A program made the translations under genes and the position numbers. Below the pieces are notes generated by a model. That model was not told the DNA's origin. It was given only the letters and a program-made list of their open reading frames with translations, and ran no database searches. A stretch of 64,000 nucleotides of DNA from Rouxiella aceris (GTDB lineage: Bacteria > Pseudomonadota > Gammaproteobacteria > Enterobacterales > Enterobacteriaceae): assembly GCF_012933545.1 (NCBI RefSeq), contig NZ_JAADJU010000002.1, forward strand, positions 124,001 to 188,000, read 5' to 3'. Below are positions 30,895 to 40,806 of the stretch, in pieces. Numbering within the stretch: the stretch's first letter is position 1; every line of letters begins with the position of its first letter.

Positions 30895-30918
30895 ATATGT
30901 CCTGGCAAACGGGCCGGA

Positions 30919-31893
30919 TCATTGGTAGCCGGTAGGCAAATGCGGCTGATAGGCCATTTCCAACTCGGCGATCTCTTCAATACTTAGCCGAATATCCAGC
31001 GCCGCGATGGCGTCGTCAAGATGTTCGGCACGGGATGCACCGATAATCGGCGCCGTTACCAGCGGTTTGCTCAATATCCACGCCAGCGCAATCTGCGCTC
31101 TGGACACCTGACGGTCTTCGGCAATTTTCGCCACCCGTTCCGCTATCTTTCTATCGGCCTCCTCGCTATTGCCATACAGCGTCGGGATCACTTCATCGGA
31201 GACCGAGCGGGCAGTGGTTTCTCCCCACGGGCGAGTCAGACGTCCGCGCGCCAAGGGACTCCAGGGCAGCACGGCAATGTTTCTTTCCCGACACAATGGA
31301 TGCATCTCATTTTCTTCTTCCCGCTGGATCAGGTTGTATTGATCCTGCATGGAAACAAACGAAGCCCAGCCTTGTTGCTGCTGAATATCCAACGCCTGTT
31401 TAAATTGAGCAGCATGCATCGAGGACGCACCGATAAATCGCGCTTTGCCAGCCTTCACTACCTCGTCCAGGGCCGCCAGTGTCTCTTCTATTGGCGTGTC
31501 GTAATCCCAGCGATGGATCTGCAACAGGTCGACATAGTCGGTACCCAGGCGGCGCAGGCTATCATCAATGGATTGCAGGATCGACGCGCGAGACAGGCCG
31601 CCCTTGAGGTTGGAGAGGGGAAAGAACACTTTGGTGGCTAATACGAAGTCCTGGCGAGGGACAAACTCGCGCAGAATTTTGCCGACAATTTCTTCGCTGC
31701 TGCCATCGGAATAGCTATTGGCGGTATCAAAGAAATTAATGCCGGCATCCAACGCCTGTTTGATCAGTGGGCGGCTACTTTCTTCCGGCAATGTCCAGGC
31801 ATGTTTACCTCGTGATGGCTCGCCATAGGTCATACAGCCCAGACACAGGCGTGAGACTTTAAGCCCGGTGGTGCCAAGTTGTGTAAATTGCAT
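30919..31893 (-). CDS. yajO: Aldo-keto reductase YajO
   Basis: 324 residues, the same length and close in sequence to E. coli YajO. AKR fold features: FDTANSYSDGSSEEIVG (catalytic Asp and Tyr), KVFFPL (Lys), LLQIHRWD (His), and a nucleotide-binding end in IIGASRAEHLDDAI. It reduces aldehydes and ketones with NADPH. In E. coli it has also been linked to an alternative supply of 1-deoxyxylulose 5-phosphate, and it is adjacent to dxs here as there. It is last in the xseB-ispA-dxs-yajO row, after a 142-base gap with a hairpin near 32003-32030. Confidence 0.94.
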   Translation of the reverse strand: MQFTQLGTTGLKVSRLCLGCMTYGEPSRGKHAWTLPEESSRPLIKQALDAGINFFDTANSYSDGSSEEIVGKILREFVPRQDFVLATKVFFPLSNLKGGLSRASILQSIDDSLRRLGTDYVDLLQIHRWDYDTPIEETLAALDEVVKAGKARFIGASSMHAAQFKQALDIQQQQGWASFVSMQDQYNLIQREEENEMHPLCRERNIAVLPWSPLARGRLTRPWGETTARSVSDEVIPTLYGNSEEADRKIAERVAKIAEDRQVSRAQIALAWILSKPLVTAPIIGASRAEHLDDAIAALDIRLSIEEIAELEMAYQPHLPTGYQ

Positions 31894-32035
31894 GATTTCT
31901 CCCGCATTGACTTTAACAGTTCAAACCTGCTGTTAACTGTAGCTCAGTCTGCGGGGGAAACAGCAAAATCAGGAAGACAAACTGCGCAGTAAGCCGCTTT
32001 CCCCCTCTATATGGTCAGCAGAGGGGGAGGGCCGA

Positions 32036-33898
32036 TCAGGCCAGCCAGTCGTTGATCTGACGTTCAATACCGGCGGCATCAAGACCGAGATCGCTGCGGA
32101 TTTCGTCCTGGGTACCCTGTGGAACAAACAGGTCGGGCAGACCGATATTCAATACCGGCACCATCAGGCGTTTGGCCATCAACAGCTCGTTCACACCGCT
32201 GCCCGCACCACCCATAATGGCGTTCTCTTCAAGCGTCACCAGCGCATCATGGCTGGCAGCCAGTGAAAGGATCAGCGCGTCGTCCAACGGTTTGACAAAA
32301 CGCATATCCACCAGCGTGGCGTTGAGTTTATCCGCCACTTGTTGTGCTTCCGGCAACAGTGTCCCAAAGTTGAGAATGGCAATTTTTTCCCCCTGACGAC
32401 GGGTCACCCCTTTACCGATCGCTAATGAGACCAGGGGTTCACAGGTAGCACCGGTGCCGGTTCCGCGTGGATAACGAACCGCAACAGGCCCAAGTTGGTG
32501 ATGATAACCGGTATGCAGCATCTGGCGGCATTCGTTCTCATCGCTTGGCGTCATAATGATCATATTGGGAATGCAGCGCAAAAACGACAGATCAAAGGCA
32601 CCCTGGTGCGTTTGTCCATCAGCCCCGACGATGCCGCCGCGATCGATAGCAAACAGCACCGGCAGGTTCTGGATCGCCACATCGTGGATCAGCTGATCGT
32701 AAGCCCGCTGCAGGAAGGTGGAGTAGATCGCTACCACTGGTTTATAGCCACCAATGGCCAGACCGGCGGCAAAGGTCACCGCGTGCTGTTCGGCAATGGC
32801 AACATCAAAATATTGCTGTGGATAGGCTTTTGAAAATTTAACCATCCCCGAGCCTTCGCGCATTGCCGGGGTGACTGCCATTAGTTTGCTGTCGCCAGCT
32901 GCGGTTTCACACAGCCAGTCACCAAAAATTTTCGAATAGGTCGGCAGACCTTCTTTGCTTTTTGGCAGCGTACCGCTGGCCGGATCAAATTTTGGCACCG
33001 CATGCCAACTGATAGGGTCGTTTTCTGCCGGGGCATAGCCTTTGCCTTTACGCGTCATCACGTGCAGCAGTTGAGGACCTTGCAGGCCTCGCATATTTTT
33101 CAGCGTCTGGGTCAGCGCCAGCACATCATGTCCGTCAACCGGGCCGATATAGTTGAAACCCAACTCTTCAAACAGCGTACCCGGTACTACCATGCCTTTC
33201 AGATGCTCTTCCGTACGACGGATCAGCTCTTTGATCGGCGGAATACCGGATAACACCTTTTTGCCGCCTTCCCGCAGGCGGGAATAGAGCTTGCCAGACA
33301 GCAGCTGTGCCAGGTGATTATTTAGCGCACCGACGTTTTCCGAGATCGACATTTCATTGTCGTTAAGCACCACCAGCATATCGGATTTGATATCACCGGC
33401 ATGGTTCATGGCTTCAAATGCCATGCCTGCGGTAATGGCACCATCGCCAATCACGCAAATGGTGCGCCGCCCCTTGCCTTCACGTTCGGCGGCAACGGCC
33501 ATGCCCAGCCCGGCGCTGATCGACGTCGAGGAGTGACCGACCGACAGCACGTCGTATTCGCTCTCACTGCGCCATGGGAAAGGATGCAGGCCATTTTTTT
33601 GCCGAATGGTCGAAATGCGATCGCGACGGCCGGTGAGGATCTTGTGCGGATAAGCCTGATGTCCCACGTCCCAGACCAGATGATCAAAGGGGGTGTTGTA
33701 GACATAATGCATGGCCACCGTCAACTCGACGGTACCGAGACCGGAGGCAAAGTGACCACTGGATTCGCTGACGCTGGCCAGCAGATATTGGCGCAGTTCA
33801 TCGCAAAGCTTGGGTAAGCTCTCTTTGGGCAGCGAGCGGAGTTCTTCAGGATTCTCCGCCATGGCCAGCGTTGGGTATTTGACTATATCAAGACTCAT
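32036..33898 (-). CDS. dxs: 1-deoxy-D-xylulose-5-phosphate synthase Dxs
   Basis: 620 residues from the ATG at 33898 ([13 protein letters not shown]), identical in length to E. coli Dxs. The frame extends to 33982 without support. It is a thiamine-diphosphate enzyme with [13 protein letters not shown], the TPP motif [18 protein letters not shown], the catalytic Glu in [15 protein letters not shown], and a transketolase C domain. It joins pyruvate and glyceraldehyde 3-phosphate in the first step of the MEP isoprenoid pathway. IspA upstream uses the pathway's end products, and ThiL nearby makes its cofactor. Confidence 0.97.
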   Translation of the reverse strand: MSLDIVKYPTLAMAENPEELRSLPKESLPKLCDELRQYLLASVSESSGHFASGLGTVELTVAMHYVYNTPFDHLVWDVGHQAYPHKILTGRRDRISTIRQKNGLHPFPWRSESEYDVLSVGHSSTSISAGLGMAVAAEREGKGRRTICVIGDGAITAGMAFEAMNHAGDIKSDMLVVLNDNEMSISENVGALNNHLAQLLSGKLYSRLREGGKKVLSGIPPIKELIRRTEEHLKGMVVPGTLFEELGFNYIGPVDGHDVLALTQTLKNMRGLQGPQLLHVMTRKGKGYAPAENDPISWHAVPKFDPASGTLPKSKEGLPTYSKIFGDWLCETAAGDSKLMAVTPAMREGSGMVKFSKAYPQQYFDVAIAEQHAVTFAAGLAIGGYKPVVAIYSTFLQRAYDQLIHDVAIQNLPVLFAIDRGGIVGADGQTHQGAFDLSFLRCIPNMIIMTPSDENECRQMLHTGYHHQLGPVAVRYPRGTGTGATCEPLVSLAIGKGVTRRQGEKIAILNFGTLLPEAQQVADKLNATLVDMRFVKPLDDALILSLAASHDALVTLEENAIMGGAGSGVNELLMAKRLMVPVLNIGLPDLFVPQGTQDEIRSDLGLDAAGIERQINDWLA

Positions 33899-34037
33899 CA
33901 GTTGCTCATATAAGTAGTTCAACGGCCCATTCACTCGGGACTTGTCATGGCTGCGGCCGGGGTAATGCCCCTTGCGGATCATCGCGTGCGGTTATTTTAT
34001 CGCACGGCCATGCCAGTCTTATTGGGAATGTCAGTAG

Positions 34038-34967
34038 TTAACTATCGCGTTCAATAATAAAGCGGGCCAGGGCCAGCAAGGGTGCCGTGTTGTAAGACTG
34101 CGCGGCCAACTGGTCAAGGGCATCAACGGCTTCCTGATAAAGATCGCGGGCTTTGGCCTGTGCGCCAGCCAGCCCCAACAGCGCCGGGTAGGTGCTTTTG
34201 CCGAGCTGCTGATCGGCGCCCTGACGTTTGCCCAGGGTTTGGGTATCACCAATCACATCGAGAATATCGTCCTGAACCTGAAATGCCAGGCCTATTGCCT
34301 CGGCATAGCGGTCGAGCAGCGGCAACACAGCGCGTCCGCGCGCACCGGCCGCCAGGGCACCCATACGCACGGCAGCGCGGATCAGCGCGCCGGTTTTATG
34401 CCGATGGATCAATTCGAGAGCCGCTAAATCCGTGGGCTGTCCTTCGGCAGCGAGGTCCAGCGCCTGTCCGGCACACATGCCCGCTACGCCGCTGGCGCGG
34501 GCCAATTCGGAGATCATTGCCAGGCGATCTTCACCGGCGACGTCCGACATGGCGCTATCGGCCAAAATGGAGAAAGCCAGCGTTTGCAGCGCATCACCCG
34601 CCAGAATGGCATTGGCTTCACCAAACTTGATATGGCAGGTAGGCTGACCGCGACGCAGATCGTCGTTATCCATGGCCGGGAGATCGTCATGGATCAACGA
34701 ATAGGCGTGAATACACTCAATGGCAGCTGCCGGGGCATCCAGGCTGGATAACTCCAGGCTGAACAGTTGTCCGCTGGCATACACCAGATAAGGGCGCAGG
34801 CGTTTACCGCCTAACAGCGCGCCATGATGCATGGCAGCAACCAGGGCGCTGTCGGCAAAGGGCAAGCCGGCAATCTGGGCTTCTAGAATGTCATCGACAC
34901 GCTGTTGCAGTTTTTTGCGCTGATCGTTAAAGCACGAGGTTTCGCTTGGGTGTTGGCTATCGGACAT
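34038..34967 (-). CDS. ispA: Farnesyl diphosphate synthase IspA
   Basis: 309 residues, about ten longer than E. coli at the N-terminus. Prenyl synthase motifs are present: GGKRLRPYLVYA, the first aspartate-rich motif DDLPAMDNDD, a KTGALIRAA region, and the second motif in FQVQDDILDVIGD. It condenses dimethylallyl and isopentenyl diphosphates to farnesyl diphosphate, the source of ubiquinone, undecaprenyl phosphate and heme O. The gene lies six bases after xseB, so the two are co-translated. Confidence 0.96.
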   Translation of the reverse strand: MSDSQHPSETSCFNDQRKKLQQRVDDILEAQIAGLPFADSALVAAMHHGALLGGKRLRPYLVYASGQLFSLELSSLDAPAAAIECIHAYSLIHDDLPAMDNDDLRRGQPTCHIKFGEANAILAGDALQTLAFSILADSAMSDVAGEDRLAMISELARASGVAGMCAGQALDLAAEGQPTDLAALELIHRHKTGALIRAAVRMGALAAGARGRAVLPLLDRYAEAIGLAFQVQDDILDVIGDTQTLGKRQGADQQLGKSTYPALLGLAGAQAKARDLYQEAVDALDQLAAQSYNTAPLLALARFIIERDS

Positions 34968-34973
34968 CAGGGA

Positions 34974-35216
34974 TCACTCGGCTTCCGGTGTAAAAGGTTG
35001 CAAAGGGGCTTCGCTATCGCTGTCGAGCAGGATTTGCACCCGCTGCTCGGCCTGCTGCAATTTCTGTTGTCCCTGCCGGGCGAGCTGAACGCCCTGCTCG
35101 AACTCATTGAGCGCGTCTTCCAACGGCAGCTCTCCTGATTCAAGGCGAGCGACGATTTGTTCAAGTTCAGCCAGTGCTGTTTCAAAATTGGCAGGTGGTG
35201 CAGCTTTTTTTGGCAT
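34974..35216 (-). CDS. xseB: Exodeoxyribonuclease VII small subunit XseB
   Basis: 80 residues, the usual size. [20 protein letters not shown] and [20 protein letters not shown] form the two-helix hairpin of XseB. Four to six copies bind one XseA to make the single-strand nuclease ExoVII. AAAGAGAA precedes the ATG. It is first in the operon with ispA and dxs. Confidence 0.96.
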   Translation of the reverse strand: MPKKAAPPANFETALAELEQIVARLESGELPLEDALNEFEQGVQLARQGQQKLQQAEQRVQILLDSDSEAPLQPFTPEAE

Positions 35217-35590
35217 AATTCTCTTTCAATATCGAAGGTCTGGTAACCGTAGTATAACCATGACGCGAATAACCCGGCTATCTACACTCTGTCTGTCTCA
35301 TTCGGCATTGTGCCGGATGCGGCGGGATAATCACTTCTCCCGGCATATGATGCATGCTTTTGCGCGCAAAGTACTCGTTTTAAATGTTATACTCCGCGCC
35401 GCAGAATCTGTTGGTAAGCAATATTGCCGGCGGCGCAAGGCGTTATCGGCGTTGCATATCGGGTAATGGCATGGTTGCTGGTGGCCTAAAAATGCGCTAT
35501 CAAGCCTTTCCTTGCTTACCAATATATAATTCTAGATCCATATTCATATACTTACGACCCAGTATTCTCACCCGCTAACAAAAGACTGCC
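35217..35590. other. Divergent promoter region between xseB and thiI
   Basis: 374 bases without a gene. TTATACT near 35387 is a good -10-like sequence for thiI transcription. No TPP riboswitch features were found. Confidence 0.4.
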
Positions 35591-37039
35591 ATGAAGTTTA
35601 TCATTAAATTGTTTCCAGAAATCACCATCAAGAGCCAATCTGTGCGTTTGCGCTTTATTAAAATACTCGCAAGCAGCATTCGTAACATTGTGAAAACCAG
35701 CGATGAGACCCTGGCCGTAGTGCGCCACTGGGATCATATCGAAGTTCGCAGCAAAGACGAAAGCAAACACGATCAGATTGTGGAATTGTTGTGCCGTATT
35801 CCAGGGATCCATCACGTTCTGGAGGTCGAAGATCGGCCTTTCAACGATGTGCATCATATCTTTGAACAGGCTCTGGAAGCCTATCGCGATGAACTGGAAG
35901 GGAAAACCTTTTGCGTACGCGTTAAGCGCCGCGGTATCCATAGCTTTAGCTCCGGTGACGTCGAGCGCTATGTGGGCGGTGGACTGAATCAGCATATCGC
36001 TTCGGCAAAAGTGAACCTGACCGATCCGGAAGTGACCGTCAAGCTTGAGATCAATGATGACCAACTGGTGTTGATCAAGCACCGTTATCAGGGATTGAGT
36101 GGTTACCCGATTGGTACCCAGGAAGATGTGATGTCGCTGATCTCCGGCGGCTTTGACTCCGGCGTTTCCAGCTACATGCTGATGCGTCGCGGTTGTCGGG
36201 TGCATTACTGCTTCTTTAATCTGGGCGGTTCAGCGCACGAAATCGGCGTCAAGCAGGTGGCTTATTATCTGTGGAACCGTTTTGGCAGTTCACACCGCGT
36301 ACGCTTTGTGGCTATCGATTTTGAACCCGTGGTCGGCGAAATTCTCGAAAAAATCGAAGACGGGCAAATGGGCGTGGTGCTGAAACGTATGATGGTACGC
36401 GCCGCCTCCGCTATCTCCGAGCGCTATGGCGTGCAGGCGTTGGTTACCGGTGAAGCTCTCGGCCAGGTTTCCAGCCAGACGCTCTCCAACCTGCGTTTGA
36501 TTGATAACGCTACCGATACGCTGATCCTGCGTCCGCTGATTGCCTACGATAAACAGAACATTATTGATATTGCCCGGCAGATTGGCACCGAAGATTTTGC
36601 CAAAACCATGCCGGAATATTGCGGTGTGATTTCGAAAAGCCCGACGGTTAAAGCCATTAAAGGCAAGATTGAAGCAGAAGAGCAGATGTTCGATTTCTCC
36701 ATTCTGGAGAAAGTGATCGCCGAAGCGAAAAATCAGGATATCCGCACCATTGCCGAGGAAACCCGCGAGGAAGTGGCCGAAGTCGAGACCGTTGCCGACT
36801 TTGCTGCCAGCGATATTCTGCTGGATATTCGTGCCCCGGATGAACAGGATGAGAGCCCGCTAGCGCTGGTTGGCGTAGAGATTGTGCCGCTGCCGTTTTA
36901 TAAGCTCAGCGGTGCCTTTGCTTCTCTCGACCAGAGCAAAACCTATCTGTTGTATTGCGACCGCGGAGTGATGAGTCGTCTGCAGGCGCTGTACCTGCGT
37001 GAGCAGGGTTATACCAACGTTAAGGTTTATCGTCCGTAA
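35591..37039 (+). CDS. thiI: tRNA 4-thiouridine synthetase / thiazole sulfur carrier ThiI
   Basis: 482 residues, as in E. coli. It has an N-terminal ferredoxin-like and THUMP domain (about 1-165), a PP-loop ATPase with [14 protein letters not shown] near residue 184, and a C-terminal rhodanese domain with Cys456 in YCDRGVMS, which accepts sulfur from IscS. It adds sulfur to uridine 8 of tRNA and supplies sulfur for thiazole synthesis. Its end has a terminator split by a miniature repeat. Confidence 0.97.
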   Translation: MKFIIKLFPEITIKSQSVRLRFIKILASSIRNIVKTSDETLAVVRHWDHIEVRSKDESKHDQIVELLCRIPGIHHVLEVEDRPFNDVHHIFEQALEAYRDELEGKTFCVRVKRRGIHSFSSGDVERYVGGGLNQHIASAKVNLTDPEVTVKLEINDDQLVLIKHRYQGLSGYPIGTQEDVMSLISGGFDSGVSSYMLMRRGCRVHYCFFNLGGSAHEIGVKQVAYYLWNRFGSSHRVRFVAIDFEPVVGEILEKIEDGQMGVVLKRMMVRAASAISERYGVQALVTGEALGQVSSQTLSNLRLIDNATDTLILRPLIAYDKQNIIDIARQIGTEDFAKTMPEYCGVISKSPTVKAIKGKIEAEEQMFDFSILEKVIAEAKNQDIRTIAEETREEVAEVETVADFAASDILLDIRAPDEQDESPLALVGVEIVPLPFYKLSGAFASLDQSKTYLLYCDRGVMSRLQALYLREQGYTNVKVYRP

Positions 37040-37055
37040 GCGCCAATAACCCGGA

Positions 37056-37079
37056 AAAGGATTGCCATCGGTAATCCTT
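37056..37079 (+). terminator. thiI terminator hairpin, first copy (repeat-flanking)
   Basis: AAGGATTGCC and GGTAATCCTT pair (one G-U) around ATC. The unit recurs at 37175-37198 with one difference in 24 bases. Confidence 0.7.
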
Positions 37080-37174
37080 CCAGACTGCTGACAAAGTCCG
37101 TTATTAGGGAGAGCGCCCCTAGGTGTGCTATGCCCGGGTATCTCGATCATCAAAACGACTTTGTCATCAAACTC
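37080..37174 (+). mobile_element. Miniature terminator-associated repeat, copy 3 (95 bp, inner deletion)
   Basis: It has the same ends as copies 1 and 2 (GCTGACAAAGTC at left, GACTTTGTCATC at right) and the same conserved block GCGCCCCTAGGTGTGCTATG. About 36 bases containing the inner REP-like palindrome are missing. It is bracketed by two copies of the thiI terminator hairpin. Confidence 0.8.
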
Positions 37175-37204
37175 AAAGGATTGCCATCGGCAATCCTTTT
37201 TTTA
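37175..37204 (+). terminator. thiI terminator, functional copy with T run
   Basis: AAGGATTGC and GCAATCCTT form a perfect stem followed by seven T. Confidence 0.85.
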
Positions 37205-37208
37205 GCCA

Positions 37209-37799
37209 TTAATCCTGATAATTATATATGCCCGGATATAGCACCAACTGGGCGGCGACCTCGGCGGCTTTCTCTTTACCTACCAGCAGATCAATTATTT
37301 TTAGCGCAAACTCGATGGCGGTGCCTGGCCCCTGGCTGGTCAACAGGTTGACCCGCGGATCAAACATCACTCGTTTTTCCATCCATTTCGTTGCCGAGAT
37401 CTTGTCTTTAAGCCCCGGAAAACCGGTCATATTGCCCACCGGAAATAAATCGTGGTATTCCAGAACCAGCGCCGGTGCGGCGCAAATCGCCGCCACCAGT
37501 TTGCCCGTAACATTGATATGACGGACTTTTTCGACCAGCAGCGGGCTATCGCGAAAGCACTCGGCCCCCTTGAGACCACCGGGTAAAACGATGACATCAT
37601 AGTCTTCGTCGGCGACATCAACCAGGGCAACATCCGCCAACAGACGCACACCGCGCGAGCAGCGGATCTGCAGATTACCGTCCCCGGCCACGCTGGCAGT
37701 AGTGACCTGAATACCAGCGCGCACCAACAGATCGATGGCGGTGACCGCCTCCAGCTCTTCGCTACCAGGCGCCAGACATACCAGAGCCGAAACGCTCAT
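37209..37799 (-). CDS. yajL: Protein deglycase/chaperone YajL (DJ-1/PfpI family)
   Basis: 196 residues from the ATG at 37799, the E. coli length. An ATG two codons earlier is less well placed after AAGGAAA. The nucleophile elbow is [11 protein letters not shown], with the redox-active cysteine near residue 106, and a Glu lies in GSEELEAV. It is the closest bacterial relative of human DJ-1. It protects proteins against thiol oxidation and has been credited with repairing methylglyoxal-glycated groups, a claim still debated. Its first 38 bases overlap the end of panE. Confidence 0.95.
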   Translation of the reverse strand: MSVSALVCLAPGSEELEAVTAIDLLVRAGIQVTTASVAGDGNLQIRCSRGVRLLADVALVDVADEDYDVIVLPGGLKGAECFRDSPLLVEKVRHINVTGKLVAAICAAPALVLEYHDLFPVGNMTGFPGLKDKISATKWMEKRVMFDPRVNLLTSQGPGTAIEFALKIIDLLVGKEKAAEVAAQLVLYPGIYNYQD

Positions 37800-38673
37800 A
37801 ATCATTTTCCTTTCGTTTAATCATATCGAACAATTTATTGTTTTCCGGCAACTGCAACCCGTGGCTGCGTCCCCGGCGGATAACATAGCCGTTGATATAA
37901 TCAATTTCAGTATGCTGCTGGTTAATAATGTCCTGCAACATAGAGGATGTATTGGCCGAGGTGCTGCCAATTACCTGATAAACATGGCTTAACAGCGAGT
38001 CTTTATGGGTTTGGTAACCCTCGATGGCCATCACGTCAGCCACTTCGGCACAGATTTTCTCAATCTGATCCCCATAAGCCAGCAGAGCGCCATTGGGACA
38101 GCCGTAGAGGGCGGTTAACGGGTTAATCACGCAGTTGACCGCCAGTTTATTCCACAGCGACGGCAGGATATTGTTATGCCAGGCTACATCGGGCAGAGCT
38201 TCATGCAGGAGATCGGCCAGAGAGCTCGACGCAGTGCCGCGTGAGTTGACCGGGCCGATATGGGTGATCCCCATGGCGACATGAATAATCGCATTGCCCT
38301 CGTGGCGTGCTGCATGGGTGGTGGCACCGAGTAAAATCTGCTGCCGGTGATCGGCAAGCTCATCAACGGTGCCCATGCCGTTATGCAACAGCAACAGAAT
38401 GCAGTTTTTATTCAGCAACGGCAAAAGCTGCCGCAATGCACTGGACACCTGCCAGGCTTTTAATGTGACCAGCAGCAATTCGCTTTCGGTCAAATGCTGG
38501 GGATCGTTGGTCGGCAAATTACGGTTAAATGCCTGGCCATCGGGAGCGATCACATTGACGGCACAAAAAGGTTGAGGAATGCGTAACCACCCCTGAACAT
38601 CATGTCCTTGCTGATAAAGCCTCGATAGCCAAAGTTGTCCCAACGCGCCGCAGCCGAGTACGGTTATTTTCAT
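37762..38673 (-). CDS. panE: 2-dehydropantoate 2-reductase PanE
   Basis: 303 residues, as in E. coli. The Rossmann motif is [11 protein letters not shown] (residues 4-14), the catalytic Lys lies in [17 protein letters not shown], and substrate residues include the Ser/Asp of SSMLQDI. It reduces ketopantoate to pantoate with NADPH on the way to coenzyme A. It overlaps yajL, indicating a panE-yajL operon. Confidence 0.96.
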   Translation of the reverse strand: MKITVLGCGALGQLWLSRLYQQGHDVQGWLRIPQPFCAVNVIAPDGQAFNRNLPTNDPQHLTESELLLVTLKAWQVSSALRQLLPLLNKNCILLLLHNGMGTVDELADHRQQILLGATTHAARHEGNAIIHVAMGITHIGPVNSRGTASSSLADLLHEALPDVAWHNNILPSLWNKLAVNCVINPLTALYGCPNGALLAYGDQIEKICAEVADVMAIEGYQTHKDSLLSHVYQVIGSTSANTSSMLQDIINQQHTEIDYINGYVIRRGRSHGLQLPENNKLFDMIKRKENDYERFGSGMSGAW

Positions 38674-39090
38674 TATGTCTCCAGTCGCGCGTTTATTTTC
38701 GCCATCTGCTCACCACCGATGGCGTCATAAGTTATAACCATAAGTATAGACATTTGTGTCATATATCACACTTTTGCTGTGCAAATTTGCCATTAAATCG
38801 CTCAAAACCACCACGGTCTGCTTCGCGGGGGTAATGTTTATTTTATTGGTATCGCAGGATGGCGTCGAGTTCCTGTTTTTACCCGAGTTGGTCAAGGAGA
38901 CAAAGGCGGAACTGGCGTTTTCGCCGAGAAAAGAATCATCCGCGGTCTGCGTGTATGGCTTGTTTTTGGCATCCGCAGTGTAAGGCGGTATTATGTCTGC
39001 CATCACGGACATTAGATGTCTTAACCTGGATACCCTGTATTTGGTTCTCGATCGGGTATATGTACTGATAAATTTAAGGGAGAAGCTTTA
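38674..39090. other. Divergent promoter region between panE and yajQ
   Basis: 417 bases. Short frames exist on both strands (for example 38756-38983, with one hydrophobic stretch), but none has a ribosome site or recognisable similarity, so no gene is called. GGGAGAAG precedes yajQ. Confidence 0.45.
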
Positions 39091-39582
39091 ATGCCATCTT
39101 TCGATATTGTTTCTGAAATTGATATGCAGGAAGTGCGCAACGCGGTAGATAACGCCACTCGCGATCTGGCAAACCGTTGGGATTTCCGCAATGTTGAAGC
39201 CAGTTTTGAATTAAACGAAAAAGACGAGAGCATCAAGGTTGCCAGCGTGTCTGACTTTCAGGTCGAACAACTGCTGGATATCTTGCGCAGCAGCCTAACC
39301 AAGCGCGGTATTGAAGGCGGCTCTTTGGATATCCCCAAAGAGATGAACCATAGCGGCAAGACCTACAGTGTGGATGCCAAGCTGCATTCCGGTATTGAGA
39401 GCGCGCTGGCCAAGAAAATCGTCAAGTTGATCAAAGATAGCAAGCTGAAAGTCCAGGCGCAGATCCAGGGTGACGAAGTTCGCGTTACCGGCAAGGCGCG
39501 TGATGATTTGCAGGCCGTAATGGCGCTGGTGCGCGGCGGTGAATTGGGTCAGCCATTCCAGTTTAAGAACTTCCGGGATTAA
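39091..39582 (+). CDS. yajQ: Nucleotide-binding protein YajQ (UPF0234)
   Basis: 163 residues, the E. coli length. It starts with [20 protein letters not shown] and contains [22 protein letters not shown] and the final [15 protein letters not shown]. YajQ has two ferredoxin-like domains. Relatives bind cyclic di-GMP in plant pathogens or bind RNA and nucleotides, and its role in enterobacteria is unsettled. Transcription would run into the repeat block that follows, because no terminator is seen between. Confidence 0.95.
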   Translation: MPSFDIVSEIDMQEVRNAVDNATRDLANRWDFRNVEASFELNEKDESIKVASVSDFQVEQLLDILRSSLTKRGIEGGSLDIPKEMNHSGKTYSVDAKLHSGIESALAKKIVKLIKDSKLKVQAQIQGDEVRVTGKARDDLQAVMALVRGGELGQPFQFKNFRD

Positions 39583-39587
39583 GGGGG

Positions 39588-39624
39588 GGCTTAAATGTCA
39601 ATTTTTGCTTAAAAGGCAATTGGC
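39588..39624 (-). repeat. Inverted copy of the 60-bp repeat at the left edge of the repeat block
   Basis: GGCTTAAATGTCAATTTTT onward is the reverse complement, with few differences, of the repeat at 41183-41218 on the right edge. The 1.63-kb block thus has inverted repeats of about 36 bases at its ends. Confidence 0.65.
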
Positions 39625-39634
39625 AGTGGGGAGG

Positions 39635-39668
39635 TTTTAATTGCAAATTTGCTTTTAAAGTCAACTTC
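39635..39668 (-). repeat. Second, more diverged inverted copy of the 60-bp repeat
   Basis: TTTAATTGCAAATTTG followed by CTTTTAAAGTCAACTTC resembles the reverse complement of AGTTGACTTTAAAGC-AAATTGCCATT. It leads straight into the hexamer array. Confidence 0.4.
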
Positions 39669-39720
39669 AAGGTCAAGGTCAAGGTCAACTTCAACTTCAA
39701 CTTCAACTTCAAGGTCAAGG
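39661..39720. repeat. Hexanucleotide array, ten units
   Basis: Exactly ten tandem hexamers of two kinds: one TCAACT, three TCAAGG, four TCAACT, two TCAAGG. The array is not in a convincing reading frame. Confidence 0.9.
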
Positions 39721-40005
39721 GCATTCGCTGCGCTCACTGGGCGGCGGCCCAGACCGCCCAAAGGAGGCGAAGGCGCGCCTCCTTTGGAATCCTGCGCCTT
39801 GTCCAAATTGATAAGTGTCGTGCCCTCGGTTGTAGTTCTTTCCAGTGACTTCTGTGTGTGGCCTAAACCACGCCGCTTCGCGGTCCTCTCGCTTGATTTC
39901 GTGCCAACGGTAAAGCTGTTGTCACTCAACGCTGCGCTCGACGTAGGTTTTGAATCGGCCAAGCGGCATTTACTGAAAAACCGGCAACATCGAAGGTCAA
40001 CGGCG

Positions 40006-40029
40006 AAAGACAAAAAGACAAAAAGACAA
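40006..40029. repeat. Three tandem 8-bp units (AAAGACAA)
   Basis: AAAGACAA occurs three times without a break, ahead of the first 250-bp repeat. It is a likely slippage-prone tract. The bases between 39721 and 40005 hold no gene I can support. Confidence 0.85.
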
Positions 40030-40068
40030 AACAGTAGTTTCTGAAACGGTATGGTTTACATAGCTGAC

Positions 40069-40319
40069 TGGCACATTCAGAGACGGCGCCGCGCGAAGTG
40101 GAGGGAGACGTTTTTGGCTCCCGACCGAGCAAGGGGACTGCGCAGCAGCGCGGCTCGTGCCACGCGCGGAGTGACTGGAACATAGCCGGTAATAGGCAGC
40201 AGACAAATCAACAACACCAAAAGGCCCAGGATTGTTAAGGAGCGGGCCAGCGCTCCTTAACTCGGTTCGGCACAGCGGGTTAAGTGACCATTGCAATTAT
40301 AAAACCGAAACAGCTCCTC
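40069..40319 (+). repeat. 250-bp repeat, copy A
   Basis: First of three copies in the same orientation. It begins TGGCACATTCAGAGACGGCG and ends ACCGAAACAGCTCCTC. Hairpins visible: CCGC-GCGAA-GTGG (G-U pair), GCGC-AGCA-GCGC, and an 11-bp stem GTTAAGGAGCG/CGCTCCTTAAC. It is not recognised as a known element. Confidence 0.85.
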
Positions 40320-40360
40320 GGAGTTAATTGACGTTAAAACCAAAAATTGCCATTTAAGCC
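40303..40360 (+). repeat. 60-bp repeat, unit 1
   Basis: Starts ACCGAAACAGCTCCTC and ends AAAAATTGCCATTTAAGCC. The unit overlaps the end of the 250-bp copy A by its first 17 bases. Confidence 0.8.
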
Positions 40361-40386
40361 AAACCCGTACGACGTACATAGCTAGT

Positions 40387-40637
40387 TGGCACATTCAGAG
40401 ACGGCGCCGCGCGAAGCGGAGGGAGACGTTTTTGGCTCCCGACCGAGCAAGGGGACTGCGCAGCAGCGCGGCTCGTGCCACACACGGAGTGACTGAAACA
40501 TAGCCGGTAATAGGCAGCAGACGAATCAAAGACACCAAAAGGCCCAGGATTGTTAAGGAGCGGGCCAGCGCTCCTTAACTCGGTTCGGCACAGTAGGTTA
40601 AGTAGCCACTGCAATGATAAAACCGAAACAGCTCCTC
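40387..40637 (+). repeat. 250-bp repeat, copy B
   Basis: About 96% identical by eye to copy C (some ten differences in 251 bases). It has all three hairpins with Watson-Crick pairing. Confidence 0.88.
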
Positions 40638-40797
40638 ATAGCCCATTGACTTTAAGCCATAAATTGCCATTTAAGCCCAGCCCGAAACAGCTCCTCATAG
40701 CCCATTGGTTTTAAAACAACAATTACCATTTAAGCTAAAACCGAAACAATTCCGCTAAAGCCAATTGATTTAAAAAAAAGAAAATTGCCATTTAAGA
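40621..40797 (+). repeat. 60-bp repeat, units 2 to 4 in tandem
   Basis: Three consecutive units begin at 40621, 40681 and 40739. Each runs from CCGAAACA through CCATTG or CAATTG to CCATTTAAG. The middles differ more than the ends. Confidence 0.8.
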
Positions 40798-40806
40798 CAT
40801 GCTTGC

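Noticed and set aside
35217-35590. TPP riboswitch upstream of thiI
   Set aside because: The conserved CUGAGA and thi-box elements are not visible.
38725-39012. Overlapping small frames between panE and yajQ
   Set aside because: Both strands are open by chance in a promoter region. Neither has a start signal or similarity.
39609-40044. Frames of 131-134 codons on both strands across the hexamer array
   Set aside because: They translate the hexamer repeat into Asp/Glu/Leu/Val or Ser/Arg/Thr runs and then continue without family features. These are artefacts of a stop-free simple repeat.
39997-40614. Related minus-strand frames of 86-99 codons in the 250-bp repeats (39997-40296, 40354-40614)
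   Set aside because: They exist because the repeats are nearly identical. Copy C has a stop right after the equivalent start, the starts are TTG with no ribosome site, and the composition is not protein-like. Best read as non-coding.
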